DNA from: CAYJLC01 sp964370735 | Lineage (GTDB): Bacteria > Bacillota > Clostridia > Oscillospirales > Butyricicoccaceae | Length of the DNA: 31,824 bases | Direction: 5' to 3' | Assembly (NCBI GenBank): GCA_964370735.1 | Contig: CAYJLC010000021.1 | Coordinates: forward strand, 1 to 31,824 | In this document: piece after piece, positions 8,425 through 16,041 of the stretch | Layout of the letters: each line of letters begins with the position of its first letter | How positions within the stretch are numbered: position 1 is the first letter of the stretch | The notes under the pieces: generated by a model | Told to the model about the DNA's origin: nothing | The model's database searches: none | Seen by the model: the letters and a program-made list of their open reading frames with translations, nothing else | Translations under genes and position numbers: made by a program

Positions 8425-9181
8425 TTTTATCAGTTCCTTCTCTAAAAAGATGAGTGAAAGTAGGGTCGTATAATTTCGAACGCTCATACTTATCGCCTAA
8501 AAATCCACCTACCATAATCAGCGCCATTTTATTAATTCCATTTTCCTTTGCAGAAATCGCAATATTTTTAACCGTAGTTCTAACAACTTTTTCATCATCC
8601 CAAGTTGCCTTGTAGACGATTGCTGCAGGCGAATTTTCATCATATCCACCGGCAATAAGTTTCTTTGAAAGCTCTTCTAGCATCGTCGATGTCAAAAATA
8701 CAACCATCGTCGCACCATGAGATGCAAGCTTCTCGATATCTTCTTTTTCAGGAACTGGCGTTCTACCAGCCATTCTTGTTAAAATAACAGTTTGACTGAC
8801 ATCTGGCAAGGTATATTCAGCCTTAAGTGCTGCTGCTGCACCGATAAAAGAACTCACACCAGGCACGACCTCGTAATTTTTTTGATGCTTGTCTAATTCG
8901 TCCATTTGTTCACGAGTAGCACCGTAAATACATGGGTCGCCAGTATGCAACCTCACTATTATTTTATCATTTGCATCAAACTTTAACATGACGTCAATCA
9001 CTTCTTCAAGCGTCATTTTCGCACTGTCATAAACTAGGCAACTTTCATTTTTGTAGTCGAGCAAAAGAGGATTTACAAGCGAACCTGCATAGATGATTAC
9101 ATCAGCTTTTTCTAACATTTCTTTCCCTCGAACCGTTATTAAATCAACTGCCCCAGGACCTGCACCGATAAAATAAATCAT
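8414..9181 (-). CDS. cbiF: Cobalt-precorrin-4 C11-methyltransferase
   Basis: SAM-dependent methyltransferase acting at C11 of cobalt-precorrin-4. The 255 residues begin MIYFIGAGPGAVDLITVRG. VVPGVSSFIGAAAAL lies mid-protein and HTGDPCIYGATREQM forms the second SAM motif. AGRTPVPEKED is typical of CbiF/CobM. The ATG at 9181 overlaps the last base of the cbiL stop codon (TAATG), indicating coupled translation. Confidence 0.94.
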   Translation of the reverse strand: MIYFIGAGPGAVDLITVRGKEMLEKADVIIYAGSLVNPLLLDYKNESCLVYDSAKMTLEEVIDVMLKFDANDKIIVRLHTGDPCIYGATREQMDELDKHQKNYEVVPGVSSFIGAAAALKAEYTLPDVSQTVILTRMAGRTPVPEKEDIEKLASHGATMVVFLTSTMLEELSKKLIAGGYDENSPAAIVYKATWDDEKVVRTTVKNIAISAKENGINKMALIMVGGFLGDKYERSKLYDPTFTHLFREGTDKNDG

Positions 9182-9855
9182 TAATTCTCCTCCTTTACAA
9201 AAACTATCGAGAAATAACTCGCGTTTTCGTCTATTTCTTGTAAATTTTTATATATTTTTTCATCTTTCATTGTAGCTTTTTCGACTGCCATAGCATTTTT
9301 CTCTTTAAATTTCTCTTTTACTTTTCCTATTGTTCTTCCTGATTTCATAAGAATTTTATTCCCTTTTAGTGATGAAACATATTCTAAATCCGAAAAGGTT
9401 GTAGGAATTATATGTAAAATCTCGTCTTTTTCGCATAAACTTTGATTTAGCGATGCACCAACAGCGCAAAACGAAGTTATTCCTGACACAACATTAGTGT
9501 CATAACCCATATTTGTCAAAATTTTATGGACATACATAGCTGTACTGTAAATTGTAGGGTCACCAAGTGTTAAAAACGAAACATTTTTACCCTCTTTTAA
9601 GTGCGATGAAATCAGTTCTGCTGCATTTATATGACTTTTCTGCAATTCTTCTTTGTTTTTTGTCATCGGCATATTAAGGTGCAAAATTTCCTTATTTTCA
9701 ATATATTCTTTTGCGATTTTTTCAGCCAAACTATCGCTTTCATTTGTCATAGGAACTGCGATAATATCGCTTTTTTGTATTGTTTTGACAGCTTTTATAG
9801 TTAAAAGTTCTGGGTCGCCTGGTCCTATTCCCACTGCGAAAAATTTTCCGTTCAT
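9181..9855 (-). CDS. cbiL: Cobalt-precorrin-2 C20-methyltransferase
   Basis: SAM-dependent methyltransferase that adds the C20 methyl to (cobalt-)precorrin-2. The 224 residues start MNGKFFAVGIGPGDPELLTIKA. VSFLTLGDPTIYSTAMYV holds the second SAM motif and VVSGITSFCAVGASLN the third. The length is normal for CbiL/CobI. The ATG at 9855 overlaps the TGA of cbiD by 4 nt (ATGA), so it is translationally coupled to cbiD. Confidence 0.94.
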   Translation of the reverse strand: MNGKFFAVGIGPGDPELLTIKAVKTIQKSDIIAVPMTNESDSLAEKIAKEYIENKEILHLNMPMTKNKEELQKSHINAAELISSHLKEGKNVSFLTLGDPTIYSTAMYVHKILTNMGYDTNVVSGITSFCAVGASLNQSLCEKDEILHIIPTTFSDLEYVSSLKGNKILMKSGRTIGKVKEKFKEKNAMAVEKATMKDEKIYKNLQEIDENASYFSIVFVKEEN

Positions 9856-10988
9856 ATTAAATCCTTTTTATATATTTTTTTAAATTCATGATAGTTTTGT
9901 GAGTGAAAATTATACTTTTCGTCTGTTCCAAATGCATAAAAAGCAAAGTTCACTTCATTTTTAAGCCTATAATTTACTGAAAATGAGATTTTTTCAGAAA
10001 TTGATGTTAAAACTTCTCCAAAATAATCTTTATTGCTGATTATTTCAAATGCTTTATCTGTCGTAATTGACGACATTATCTCAAAAATAGTATCTTTTTT
10101 CGCTCCATGTAATGCTGAATGTGCTGAAATTATCTCCATTCGGCAATCTGCACACTTCGAATGTGTGTCCATAATAGCGCCAGCAAGTTTTACGATTTTG
10201 CCTGTATGTCCGACAAGAAGAATATTTTTAAAGCCTTTGTACTTAATGTAGTCCAGGCTTTCGCCGACAAAATTTGAAATTTGCACTGTATTTTCTGTAT
10301 GCAGTTTTAATTCATTTTTTGCATATTCTTCGCCATAATTTCCAAAAACTATCAAGATATTATCTTTTTGCTTGGCAGAAATCTTATCAATCGATAGTTT
10401 TATCGTATCAATAATTGCTTTTTCGCTCATTGGCTCAACAATTCCTGTTGTACCCAAAATAGAAATTCCACCTTTGATACCAAGACGAGGATTGAAGGTA
10501 TTTTTTGCAATTTCTTCACCCCTAGGCACTGAAATCAGAACTTTTACCCCACCTTTATACTCAAAATCGTCACAAATCCGCATAATATTGCTTTCAATCA
10601 TTTTCATCGGAACAGGATTTATAGCAGCTTCGCCAATCTTTTGTTTAAGCCCCTCTGTGGTCACTCTGCCAACGCCAATTCCCCCATCAATTACGATTTT
10701 TTTGTCGTCAGTTAACGAAACTTCTGCGCAAATACTGGCACCATGAGTCACATCAGGGTCGTCACCAGCATCTTTTATCGCAGTAGCTATTGCTTTTCTA
10801 TTAGAAAAATCGATATTTTCTATCGGAAGTTTCACAAATTCTCCAGACGGAAGTGTAAGTTCAACGTTTGAAACTTTCGACTTTGTGAATATCGCAAATA
10901 GCGCCGCACAGGTAGCAGCAGTCGCAAAACTGCCTGTCGTATAACCATTTTTTATTTTTTTTCCTTTTTTTAATACAAAATTTACCAA
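9852..10988 (-). CDS. cbiD: Cobalt-precorrin-5B C1-methyltransferase (CbiD)
   Basis: Methylates C1 of cobalt-precorrin-5B and is a hallmark of the oxygen-independent B12 route. The family signature NGYTTGSFATAATCAAL is near the N-terminus. DAGDDPDVTHG, VGRVTTEGL and GGISILGTTGIVEPMS follow. The reading is open from a TTG at 11006, but the TTG at 10988 is preferred because an AGAGGG SD lies 6 nt before it, giving 378 residues. First gene of the operon, starting 20 nt after the riboswitch terminator U-tract. Confidence 0.94.
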   Translation of the reverse strand: MVNFVLKKGKKIKNGYTTGSFATAATCAALFAIFTKSKVSNVELTLPSGEFVKLPIENIDFSNRKAIATAIKDAGDDPDVTHGASICAEVSLTDDKKIVIDGGIGVGRVTTEGLKQKIGEAAINPVPMKMIESNIMRICDDFEYKGGVKVLISVPRGEEIAKNTFNPRLGIKGGISILGTTGIVEPMSEKAIIDTIKLSIDKISAKQKDNILIVFGNYGEEYAKNELKLHTENTVQISNFVGESLDYIKYKGFKNILLVGHTGKIVKLAGAIMDTHSKCADCRMEIISAHSALHGAKKDTIFEIMSSITTDKAFEIISNKDYFGEVLTSISEKISFSVNYRLKNEVNFAFYAFGTDEKYNFHSQNYHEFKKIYKKDLI

Positions 10989-11007
10989 ACTATTCCCTCT
11001 AACCAAT

Positions 11008-11046
11008 AAAAAAAAAAAAAAACACGACCGTAGAGACTACAGCCGT
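11008..11046 (-). terminator. Riboswitch expression-platform terminator before cbiD
   Basis: A 10-bp stem (11024-11033 with 11037-11046, two G-U pairs) and a 3-nt loop are followed on the minus strand by 15 consecutive U. It lies between the cobalamin aptamer and the cbiD SD. It is most simply the regulated terminator: B12 binding favours the hairpin and shuts off the operon. An antiterminator pairing was not worked out. Confidence 0.88.
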
Positions 11047-11085
11047 TTTTAAGTAGTTATTTTTTTAAAAAAAGTATGACAAAGA

Positions 11086-11295
11086 CACCCATTGCAGGTC
11101 TTCTGACTCACGTTTATGAGCAAGCTCAAATTTATATCTGCCTTCCCAATTTCTCAGTGGCTGATTTTCATCAACGATTATAAATATTCACGCATACAGC
11201 GGCGGTTACCGTCTTGTTACTTCCCTTATTACCTCCGACTGAAAATATTTTCAACCTTTGGCCACAATGATTTTATATTTAGTTCACTAAAATTT
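11086..11295 (-). ncRNA. Cobalamin riboswitch aptamer
   Basis: On the minus strand the leader of cbiD carries the conserved AAGGGAAG block, then GCCACTG, TGGGAAGGC and the B12-box-like GAGTCAGAAGACCTGC, in the order seen in cobalamin riboswitches. The limits are approximate. A consensus promoter lies upstream and a terminator downstream. It should sense adenosylcobalamin or a related cobalamin and repress the whole cbi-hem operon. The middle part between AAGGGAAG and GCCACTG is less like the textbook form, so the ligand preference is not assigned. Confidence 0.93.
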
Positions 11296-11311
11296 AACTC
11301 TCAGTACTATA

Positions 11312-11340
11312 ATTATATCATTTTTGATTTTTAATGTCAA
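11312..11340 (-). promoter_or_regulatory. Consensus sigma-A promoter of the cbi-hem operon
   Basis: TTGACA at 11335-11340 and TATAAT at 11312-11317 on the minus strand are separated by exactly 17 nt, matching the full consensus. Transcription would begin near 11305, just before the cobalamin riboswitch. The stretch from 11341 to the trpB stop at 11412 holds no clear terminator or gene. Confidence 0.92.
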
Positions 11341-11411
11341 TATCGTTTTTATTAAAATTACACTTGAAATATTAATTTTTTATGAAAATCTATATTTTAT
11401 CTATAAATAAT

Positions 11412-12671
11412 TTATTTTTCTAGAACAATACCTCTATTTTTTAAGAAGTCTACACCATCTCCGTAATTTTCAAATACATAGTCGATGTCTTTGTCGCCTC
11501 TACCAGAAAGATTTACTAAAATAGTGCCAGTTCTATGCTCTTTTGCGTATTTTATAGCATGTGCTACCGCGTGTGAGCTTTCAATCGCTGGAATAATCCC
11601 TTCTAATCTGCAAAGTAGGTAGAATGCTTCAATCGCTTCATCGTCAGAAATATAATCATATTTAACTCTGCCACAGTCGTGAAGGTATGCATGCTCAGGT
11701 CCTACTGAAGGGTAGTCAAGACCACTTGCTACTGAGTAAACTGGGTCTGGTTCGCCTTCTTTTTCATTTTGTAAAAGTAAGCTTTCAAAACCATGCAAAA
11801 TACCTTTTTTTCCATACGTTATAGACGCTGCGTGCTCGCCTAAACCATGACCTTTGCCAAGTGGTTCTACACCATAAATATCAACTGGTTTGTCTAAAAA
11901 TGCAGAGAACATACCCATCGCATTTGAGCCACCACCAACACACGCCGATACTGCATCTGGTAAAAATCCTGTCATTTCTTTGAATTGATCTACTGCTTCA
12001 AAGCCGATTACTGCTTGGAAATCACGAACCATTAACGGGAACGGATGTGGTCCTACAACTGACCCTATGCAATAAATTGCATCTTTATATTCTTTTAAAT
12101 ACGCTTCAAAAGCAGCATCAACAGCCTCTTTTAACGTCTTTAAACCATGTGTAACAGGGATTACTCTTGCTCCAAGCATTTGCATACGCACAACGTTTGG
12201 ATGTTGCTTTGCAATGTCAACTTCGCCCATGTAAATATCACACTCCATACCAAAATATGCAGCAGCAGTTGCAAGTGCAACACCATGTTGGCCAGCGCCA
12301 GTTTCAGCGATAATTTTCTTTTTGCCCATGAATTTTGCTAAAAGTCCTTCGCCCATACAGTGGTTGATTTTATGTGCACCAGTGTGGTTTAAATCTTCTC
12401 TTTTTAAGTATATTTGGCAGCCGCCAACATAATTTGAAAGAGATTTACAGTGATAAACTGGAGTTGGTCTGCCTTGAAACTCTTTTCTAATTCTACGAAG
12501 TTCGTTTATGAAATCAGAGCTGTTGCAGATGTCGTGATATGCGTTTGTGATATCTTCAAATGCTGGAATTAATTCTGGTGGTAAAAACGCGCCACCGTAT
12601 TCGCCGAATTTTCCTTCAGCATTTGGGTATGATTTTAAGTATCTGTCGAAATCTTTGTAAGTTTTATTCAT
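11412..12671 (-). CDS. trpB: Tryptophan synthase beta chain, stand-alone
   Basis: PLP enzyme that joins indole and serine to tryptophan. The PLP lysine is K101 in LNHTGAHKIN. AETGAGQHGVA and the phosphate-binding GGGSNAMG are intact, and IPAIESSHAVAHA is present late in the protein. The ATG at 12671 has a GGAGGAC SD 6 nt upstream and gives 419 residues. A longer open reading to 12818 would run through the T-box terminator and is rejected. No trpA, trpC, trpD or trpE is next to it, so it may serve indole salvage or pair with a TrpA encoded elsewhere. It is controlled by the tryptophan T-box upstream. Confidence 0.94.
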   Translation of the reverse strand: MNKTYKDFDRYLKSYPNAEGKFGEYGGAFLPPELIPAFEDITNAYHDICNSSDFINELRRIRKEFQGRPTPVYHCKSLSNYVGGCQIYLKREDLNHTGAHKINHCMGEGLLAKFMGKKKIIAETGAGQHGVALATAAAYFGMECDIYMGEVDIAKQHPNVVRMQMLGARVIPVTHGLKTLKEAVDAAFEAYLKEYKDAIYCIGSVVGPHPFPLMVRDFQAVIGFEAVDQFKEMTGFLPDAVSACVGGGSNAMGMFSAFLDKPVDIYGVEPLGKGHGLGEHAASITYGKKGILHGFESLLLQNEKEGEPDPVYSVASGLDYPSVGPEHAYLHDCGRVKYDYISDDEAIEAFYLLCRLEGIIPAIESSHAVAHAIKYAKEHRTGTILVNLSGRGDKDIDYVFENYGDGVDFLKNRGIVLEK

Positions 12672-12711
12672 TTTTTTGTCCTCCAAAATATAGTTTAATT
12701 TATTTTTTGAT

Positions 12712-12750
12712 AAAAAAACAGCCCTCATCCTAACACATAGGACAAAGACT
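12712..12750 (-). terminator. T-box attenuator terminator
   Basis: On the minus strand a 13-bp stem (12738-12750 with 12720-12732, several G-U pairs) with a 5-nt loop is followed by CTG-side bases and seven U (12712-12718). It lies just after the T-box sequence, so it is the terminator that uncharged tRNA prevents from forming. Confidence 0.9.
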
Positions 12751-12968
12751 AACACTCTGCGGTACCACCTAAATTGGTAAAAAATTACCCACTTTACGTA
12801 CAAAAAATACGTTTCCACTTATAACGGGAGGATACCCGTCGGACATTACTCGCAAATAGCTTTCCTTCCGCCCTCACAAGTCCATTCACAGGTTTTGTTT
12901 TACGATTTTCCACCAAACAATCGCTCTCTATAAAAACTTAAAATGCTACTCTTCTTGCTCATAGGTTT
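12712..12968 (-). ncRNA. T-box leader, tryptophan type
   Basis: The minus-strand leader of trpB shows the T-box element AGGTGGTACCGCAGAG at about 12755-12770, the AGAGAG bulge at about 12924-12929, a GGTGGAAAATCG-containing apical segment, and the end of Stem I. In the specifier region GTGAATGGAC, the codon UGG falls at 12882-12884, matching tRNA(Trp) and the trpB gene. Uncharged tRNA(Trp) would be read here to allow antitermination. The 5' limit is approximate. Confidence 0.93.
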
Positions 12969-12982
12969 TTTTATCTACTAAC

Positions 12983-12988
12983 ACTATA
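12983..12988 (-). promoter_or_regulatory. Candidate -10 box of the trpB T-box transcript
   Basis: TATAGT on the minus strand just upstream of the T-box leader. With a 17-nt spacer the -35 box would fall at 13006-13011, partly inside the N run, so it cannot be checked. Confidence 0.4.
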
Positions 12989-12997
12989 CTACACTAA

Positions 12998-13007
12998 NNN
13001 NNNNNNN
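12998..13007. other. Assembly gap of 10 N
   Basis: Ten N bases between the T-box leader and the purine permease promoter. A round number suggests a scaffold join of unknown real length. Between 12672 and 13146 there is no gene. The space is filled by the T-box, this gap and the permease promoter. Confidence 0.95.
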
Positions 13008-13074
13008 AATAGCTTAAAATATTGTATTTTCACAAAAGTTCATAAAAATATCACAATTTAATGATTTGTTTTTC

Positions 13075-13103
13075 TTGCAACATTAAAATTGTTATGATAT
13101 ACT
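13075..13103 (+). promoter_or_regulatory. Promoter of the NCS2 permease gene
   Basis: TTGCAA at 13075-13080 and TATACT at 13098-13103 with a 17-nt spacer. The leader is only about 40 nt, so no purine riboswitch fits between it and the gene. Confidence 0.75.
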
Positions 13104-13146
13104 AATTATGCAATAAAAATCAAATTGATTTATTTGGAGGAAAAAA

Positions 13147-14466
13147 ATGAAAAAAAAATATACTTCTGTATATGAACTTGAAGGCAGAGTGCCTCTTAAG
13201 AAGGCTATTCCTTTAGGAATGCAACATGTTTTAGCAATGTTTGTCGGAAATATTTCGCCACTAATCATTGTTGCAAATTTAATTGGTATGGACAATGCTT
13301 TAAGGACTATACTTATACAAAATGCTATGTTTATCGCAGGTGCTGCAACGTTGGTTCAGCTCTACCCTATCTGGAAAGTCGGTTCAGGGCTTCCTGTTGT
13401 AATGGGAACAAGTTCCGGATTTTTAGGCACAGCGCAGAGCACAGCTGCTCTTTATGGTTATGGCGCAGTAGTTGGTGCATCGCTCACTGGTGCTTTAATC
13501 GAAACATTTTTAGGATTTTTTGTCCGTCCACTTAGAAAATTATTCCCTCCAGTAGTAACTGGTGTTGTTGTATTAACAATCGGTATTTCACTTATTCCTG
13601 TTGGTGTAAAATATTTTGCAGGTGGTGTAGGCTCTCCTGAATTTGGCTCTTTAGAAAATATGTTCCTAGGATTTTTGGTAATGATTTTAGTATTATTTTT
13701 CAAGCAATATTTCAAAGGATTTATTTCAGTTTCATCTATCTTGCTTGCTATTTTAGTTGGATATATTGTTGCGATTTTTATGGGTAAAGTTGATTTTACT
13801 CCTGTAATCGAAGCTTCTTGGATAAGCTTGCCTCAATTTATGCCAGTCCCACTTGAATTTAGAATTGAAGCAATCATTCCTATGGCTATCGTTTTCGTTG
13901 CAACTGCTGTTGAAACAATCGGTGACACAACTGGTGTTGCAATCGGTGGTTTAAATCGTGAAGCAACCGACAAAGAACTTGAAGGTTCAGTTTTACTTGA
14001 TGGTGTAGGAAGTGCTATCGCATCTCTTTTTGGTGTTTTACCAAATACTTCGTTTTCACAAAACGTAGGCCTTGTTGCTATGACAAAAGTTGTTAATAGA
14101 TTTGCAATTATGACTGGTGCTATTTTCTTAATGCTATGTGGATTTATCCCTAAATTAAGTGCTATTTTCTCAGCAATTCCATCTGCTGTTTTAGGTGGTG
14201 CAACTGTTATTATGTTTGCTATGATTGCAGTTTCTGGTATGCGTTTGTTATTCTCGCAAGATATGACAGGCAGAAATGGTATCATCGTTGCAATTTCTCT
14301 AGGTCTTGCTATCGGTCTACCGGCTGTTCCAGATGCACTAGCTTATATGCCATCTTTAGTTCAAACTATATTAAAAGACGGTCTTGTTGTTGCTTTCTTA
14401 TCATCAGTTATTTTAAATCTTATATTACCAAAAGACAAACCAGTTGGTGAAAGAGAAATGTTATAA
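13147..14466 (+). CDS. NCS2-family nucleobase permease, probably xanthine/purine
   Basis: A 439-residue, highly hydrophobic membrane protein with about 12-14 membrane segments. It imports nucleobases by cation symport in this family. ETIGDTTGVAIGGL near residues 257-270 and GVLPNTSFSQNVGLVAMTKVVNR near 297-319 match the substrate-binding helix and the NTSFSQN motif common in xanthine/uric-acid transporters such as PbuX, XanQ and UapA. Uracil permeases of the same family differ at this motif, so purine specificity is preferred but not proven. The ATG at 13147 has TTTGGAGG 6 nt upstream. It is monocistronic, with its own promoter and terminator. Confidence 0.88.
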   Translation: MKKKYTSVYELEGRVPLKKAIPLGMQHVLAMFVGNISPLIIVANLIGMDNALRTILIQNAMFIAGAATLVQLYPIWKVGSGLPVVMGTSSGFLGTAQSTAALYGYGAVVGASLTGALIETFLGFFVRPLRKLFPPVVTGVVVLTIGISLIPVGVKYFAGGVGSPEFGSLENMFLGFLVMILVLFFKQYFKGFISVSSILLAILVGYIVAIFMGKVDFTPVIEASWISLPQFMPVPLEFRIEAIIPMAIVFVATAVETIGDTTGVAIGGLNREATDKELEGSVLLDGVGSAIASLFGVLPNTSFSQNVGLVAMTKVVNRFAIMTGAIFLMLCGFIPKLSAIFSAIPSAVLGGATVIMFAMIAVSGMRLLFSQDMTGRNGIIVAISLGLAIGLPAVPDALAYMPSLVQTILKDGLVVAFLSSVILNLILPKDKPVGEREML

Positions 14467-14472
14467 TATTTT

Positions 14473-14502
14473 GAGCTTGTAGAAATACAGGCTCATTTTT
14501 TT
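14473..14502 (+). terminator. Intrinsic terminator of the permease gene
   Basis: A 9-bp stem (14473-14481 with 14486-14494, one G-U pair) with a GAAA loop, followed by seven T. Confidence 0.88.
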
Positions 14503-14508
14503 ATTGCT

Positions 14509-14538
14509 TTGCAGGTTTTTTTATGCTAAAATTAATAC
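14509..14538 (+). promoter_or_regulatory. Possible promoter of the nitroreductase gene
   Basis: TTGCAG at 14509-14514 and TAATAC at 14533-14538 with an 18-nt spacer. The match is weaker than at the other promoters in this window. It follows directly after a terminator, so some promoter must lie here. Confidence 0.45.
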
Positions 14539-14562
14539 AAACATATTGAAAGAAGGTAAATT

Positions 14563-15318
14563 ATGAACGAAATCATTAAAAGCTTATATGATAGAAAATC
14601 GGCTAGATCATTTTTGGATAAAGATGTTTCAAAAGAAATAAAAGATGAACTTTTAAAGCTAACTTTGCAGGCGCCATCTGCTGGAAATCAAATTTTATAC
14701 TCGATTATTGATGTTACCGACCAAGATTTAAAAGATAAACTTGCAATAACTTGTGATAACCAACCGTTTATAACAAAAGCACCGCTTGTTTTCATTTTTG
14801 TAGCCGACCATACTAGATGGCATAAAAGTTTCAAACTCGCCGATGCAAACCCGCGTGAAATTGGTGTTGGTGATTTATTTTTAGCAATAACAGACAGTGC
14901 TATTGCTGCACAGAATATGGTTGTTGCTGCCGAAAGTTTTGGCCTTGGCAGTTGTTATATCGGCGATATTCTAGAACACGCCGAAGAACATAGAGAACTC
15001 TTAAACCTTCCTAAAAAAGCTGTTCCAGTTTGTATGCTAGTGCTTGGATACCCTACCGAAAATGCCATAAAACGCAAAAAACCTGAGCGTTTCGATACAA
15101 AATATATAGTTTCCGAAAATACTTATCGCGATTTATCAGACGATGAATTAATCGAATGTTATGAGTCGAGAGAAAGCTTAGGAAAAGATATAAATACACC
15201 TATTAAACCTTTTGAAGAGTATATGAAAGCTTTTTGTGCAAGGAAATTTAATAGTGATTTCAGCCAAGAGATGAAAAGGTCTGTCGAAACATATTTAAAA
15301 GATTTCCTAGAAAATTAA
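14563..15318 (+). CDS. Nitroreductase-family FMN-dependent oxidoreductase (NfsA/FRP-like)
   Basis: A 251-residue cytoplasmic flavoprotein. The N-terminal RKSARSFLDKDVS carries the basic residues that bind the FMN phosphate. APSAGNQILYSIIDV is the usual second FMN contact, and ESFGLGSCYIGDI lies near the middle. The long C-terminal arm after residue 165, with PERFDTKYIV, resembles the NfsA/FRP branch. Members reduce nitro compounds, quinones or flavins with NAD(P)H, and the physiological substrate cannot be read from sequence. The ATG at 14563 is preceded by AGAAGG. It is a single-gene unit between two terminators. Confidence 0.87.
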   Translation: MNEIIKSLYDRKSARSFLDKDVSKEIKDELLKLTLQAPSAGNQILYSIIDVTDQDLKDKLAITCDNQPFITKAPLVFIFVADHTRWHKSFKLADANPREIGVGDLFLAITDSAIAAQNMVVAAESFGLGSCYIGDILEHAEEHRELLNLPKKAVPVCMLVLGYPTENAIKRKKPERFDTKYIVSENTYRDLSDDELIECYESRESLGKDINTPIKPFEEYMKAFCARKFNSDFSQEMKRSVETYLKDFLEN

Positions 15319-15322
15319 ACAC

Positions 15323-15359
15323 AAAAAAACTTCCGATGATTATCATAGGAAGTTTTTTT
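15323..15359. terminator. Bidirectional terminator between nitroreductase gene and lrgB
   Basis: An 11-bp stem with one mismatch (15329-15339 with 15343-15353) is flanked by A7 on the left and T7 on the right. It serves the two converging genes. Confidence 0.88.
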
Positions 15360-15360
15360 A

Positions 15361-16041
15361 TTATATAATAAATTGTACAAATATTACAGTTAAAATCCCG
15401 CTTATCGCAATGGATAAACTGCTCATAGCGCCCTCTACCTCGCCCATTTCCATCGCTTTTACTGTTCCAATTGCATGGCTTGCAGAACCAATCCCTATGC
15501 CCTTAGCAATAGGGTTTTTCACTCTAAATATTTTCATTGTACTACTTGAAATTAGGTTCCCTACTATTCCAGTAACAACGATTACTAAAACTGTAATTTC
15601 CCCTATTCCACCAAGTTCCTCGCTTAAAGGCAACCCTATCGCAGTTGTAATAGATTTTGGAAGTAAAGTTATGTATTGTTCGTCTGAAAGTGATAATAAA
15701 TTCGAAATCAACATTGTTGCACCAATACTCGTGACAACACCAGAAGTTACCCCTACTATAATAGCTGTTATATTCTTTTTTAATGCCTCTAGCTGTCTAT
15801 ATAATGGTAGTGCTAGGCAAATTGTCGTCGGTGTTAAAAGATAGGTTACATATTTTGCCGAGTTATTATATATATCATAATCTATATTAAACACGAGTAA
15901 AATCGTAATTACAATGGCAATAGCAATTAGTATTGGGTTGAAAATATCTTTTTTCAGTTTATTTTTAATCCAATTTGCAACCATAAACGAAACTATTGTA
16001 AGTGTTGAGCCAAAATAAATTGAATTTGCAATTTGTTCCAT
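15361..16041 (-). CDS. lrgB: LrgB/CidB-family membrane protein
   Basis: A 226-residue multi-spanning membrane protein of the LrgB/YohK/CidB family. In staphylococci and bacilli, LrgAB-type pairs affect murein hydrolase activity, autolysis and export of small organic acids such as pyruvate. Typical segments seen are LLTPTTICLALPLYRQ, LLPKSITTAIGLPLSEELGG and KGIGIGSASHAIGTVKAME. The ATG at 16041 overlaps the lrgA stop by one base (TAATG). No LytSR-type regulator lies nearby. Confidence 0.92.
   Translation of the reverse strand: MEQIANSIYFGSTLTIVSFMVANWIKNKLKKDIFNPILIAIAIVITILLVFNIDYDIYNNSAKYVTYLLTPTTICLALPLYRQLEALKKNITAIIVGVTSGVVTSIGATMLISNLLSLSDEQYITLLPKSITTAIGLPLSEELGGIGEITVLVIVVTGIVGNLISSSTMKIFRVKNPIAKGIGIGSASHAIGTVKAMEMGEVEGAMSSLSIAISGILTVIFVQFII

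Noticed and set aside
8425..8487. Longer cbiG starting at 8487
   Set aside because: The extra 21 codons lie wholly within cbiF and do not resemble the CbiG N-terminus.
12672..12818. 49-codon N-terminal extension of trpB
   Set aside because: It runs through the T-box terminator, and the ATG at 12671 has a strong SD and the expected N-terminus.
13008..13146. Purine riboswitch before the NCS2 permease
   Set aside because: The promoter leaves only about 40 nt of leader and no purine aptamer motifs are present.
13833..14285. 150-codon minus-strand open frame inside the permease gene
   Set aside because: Antisense to a clear NCS2 transporter, with no SD or family resemblance.
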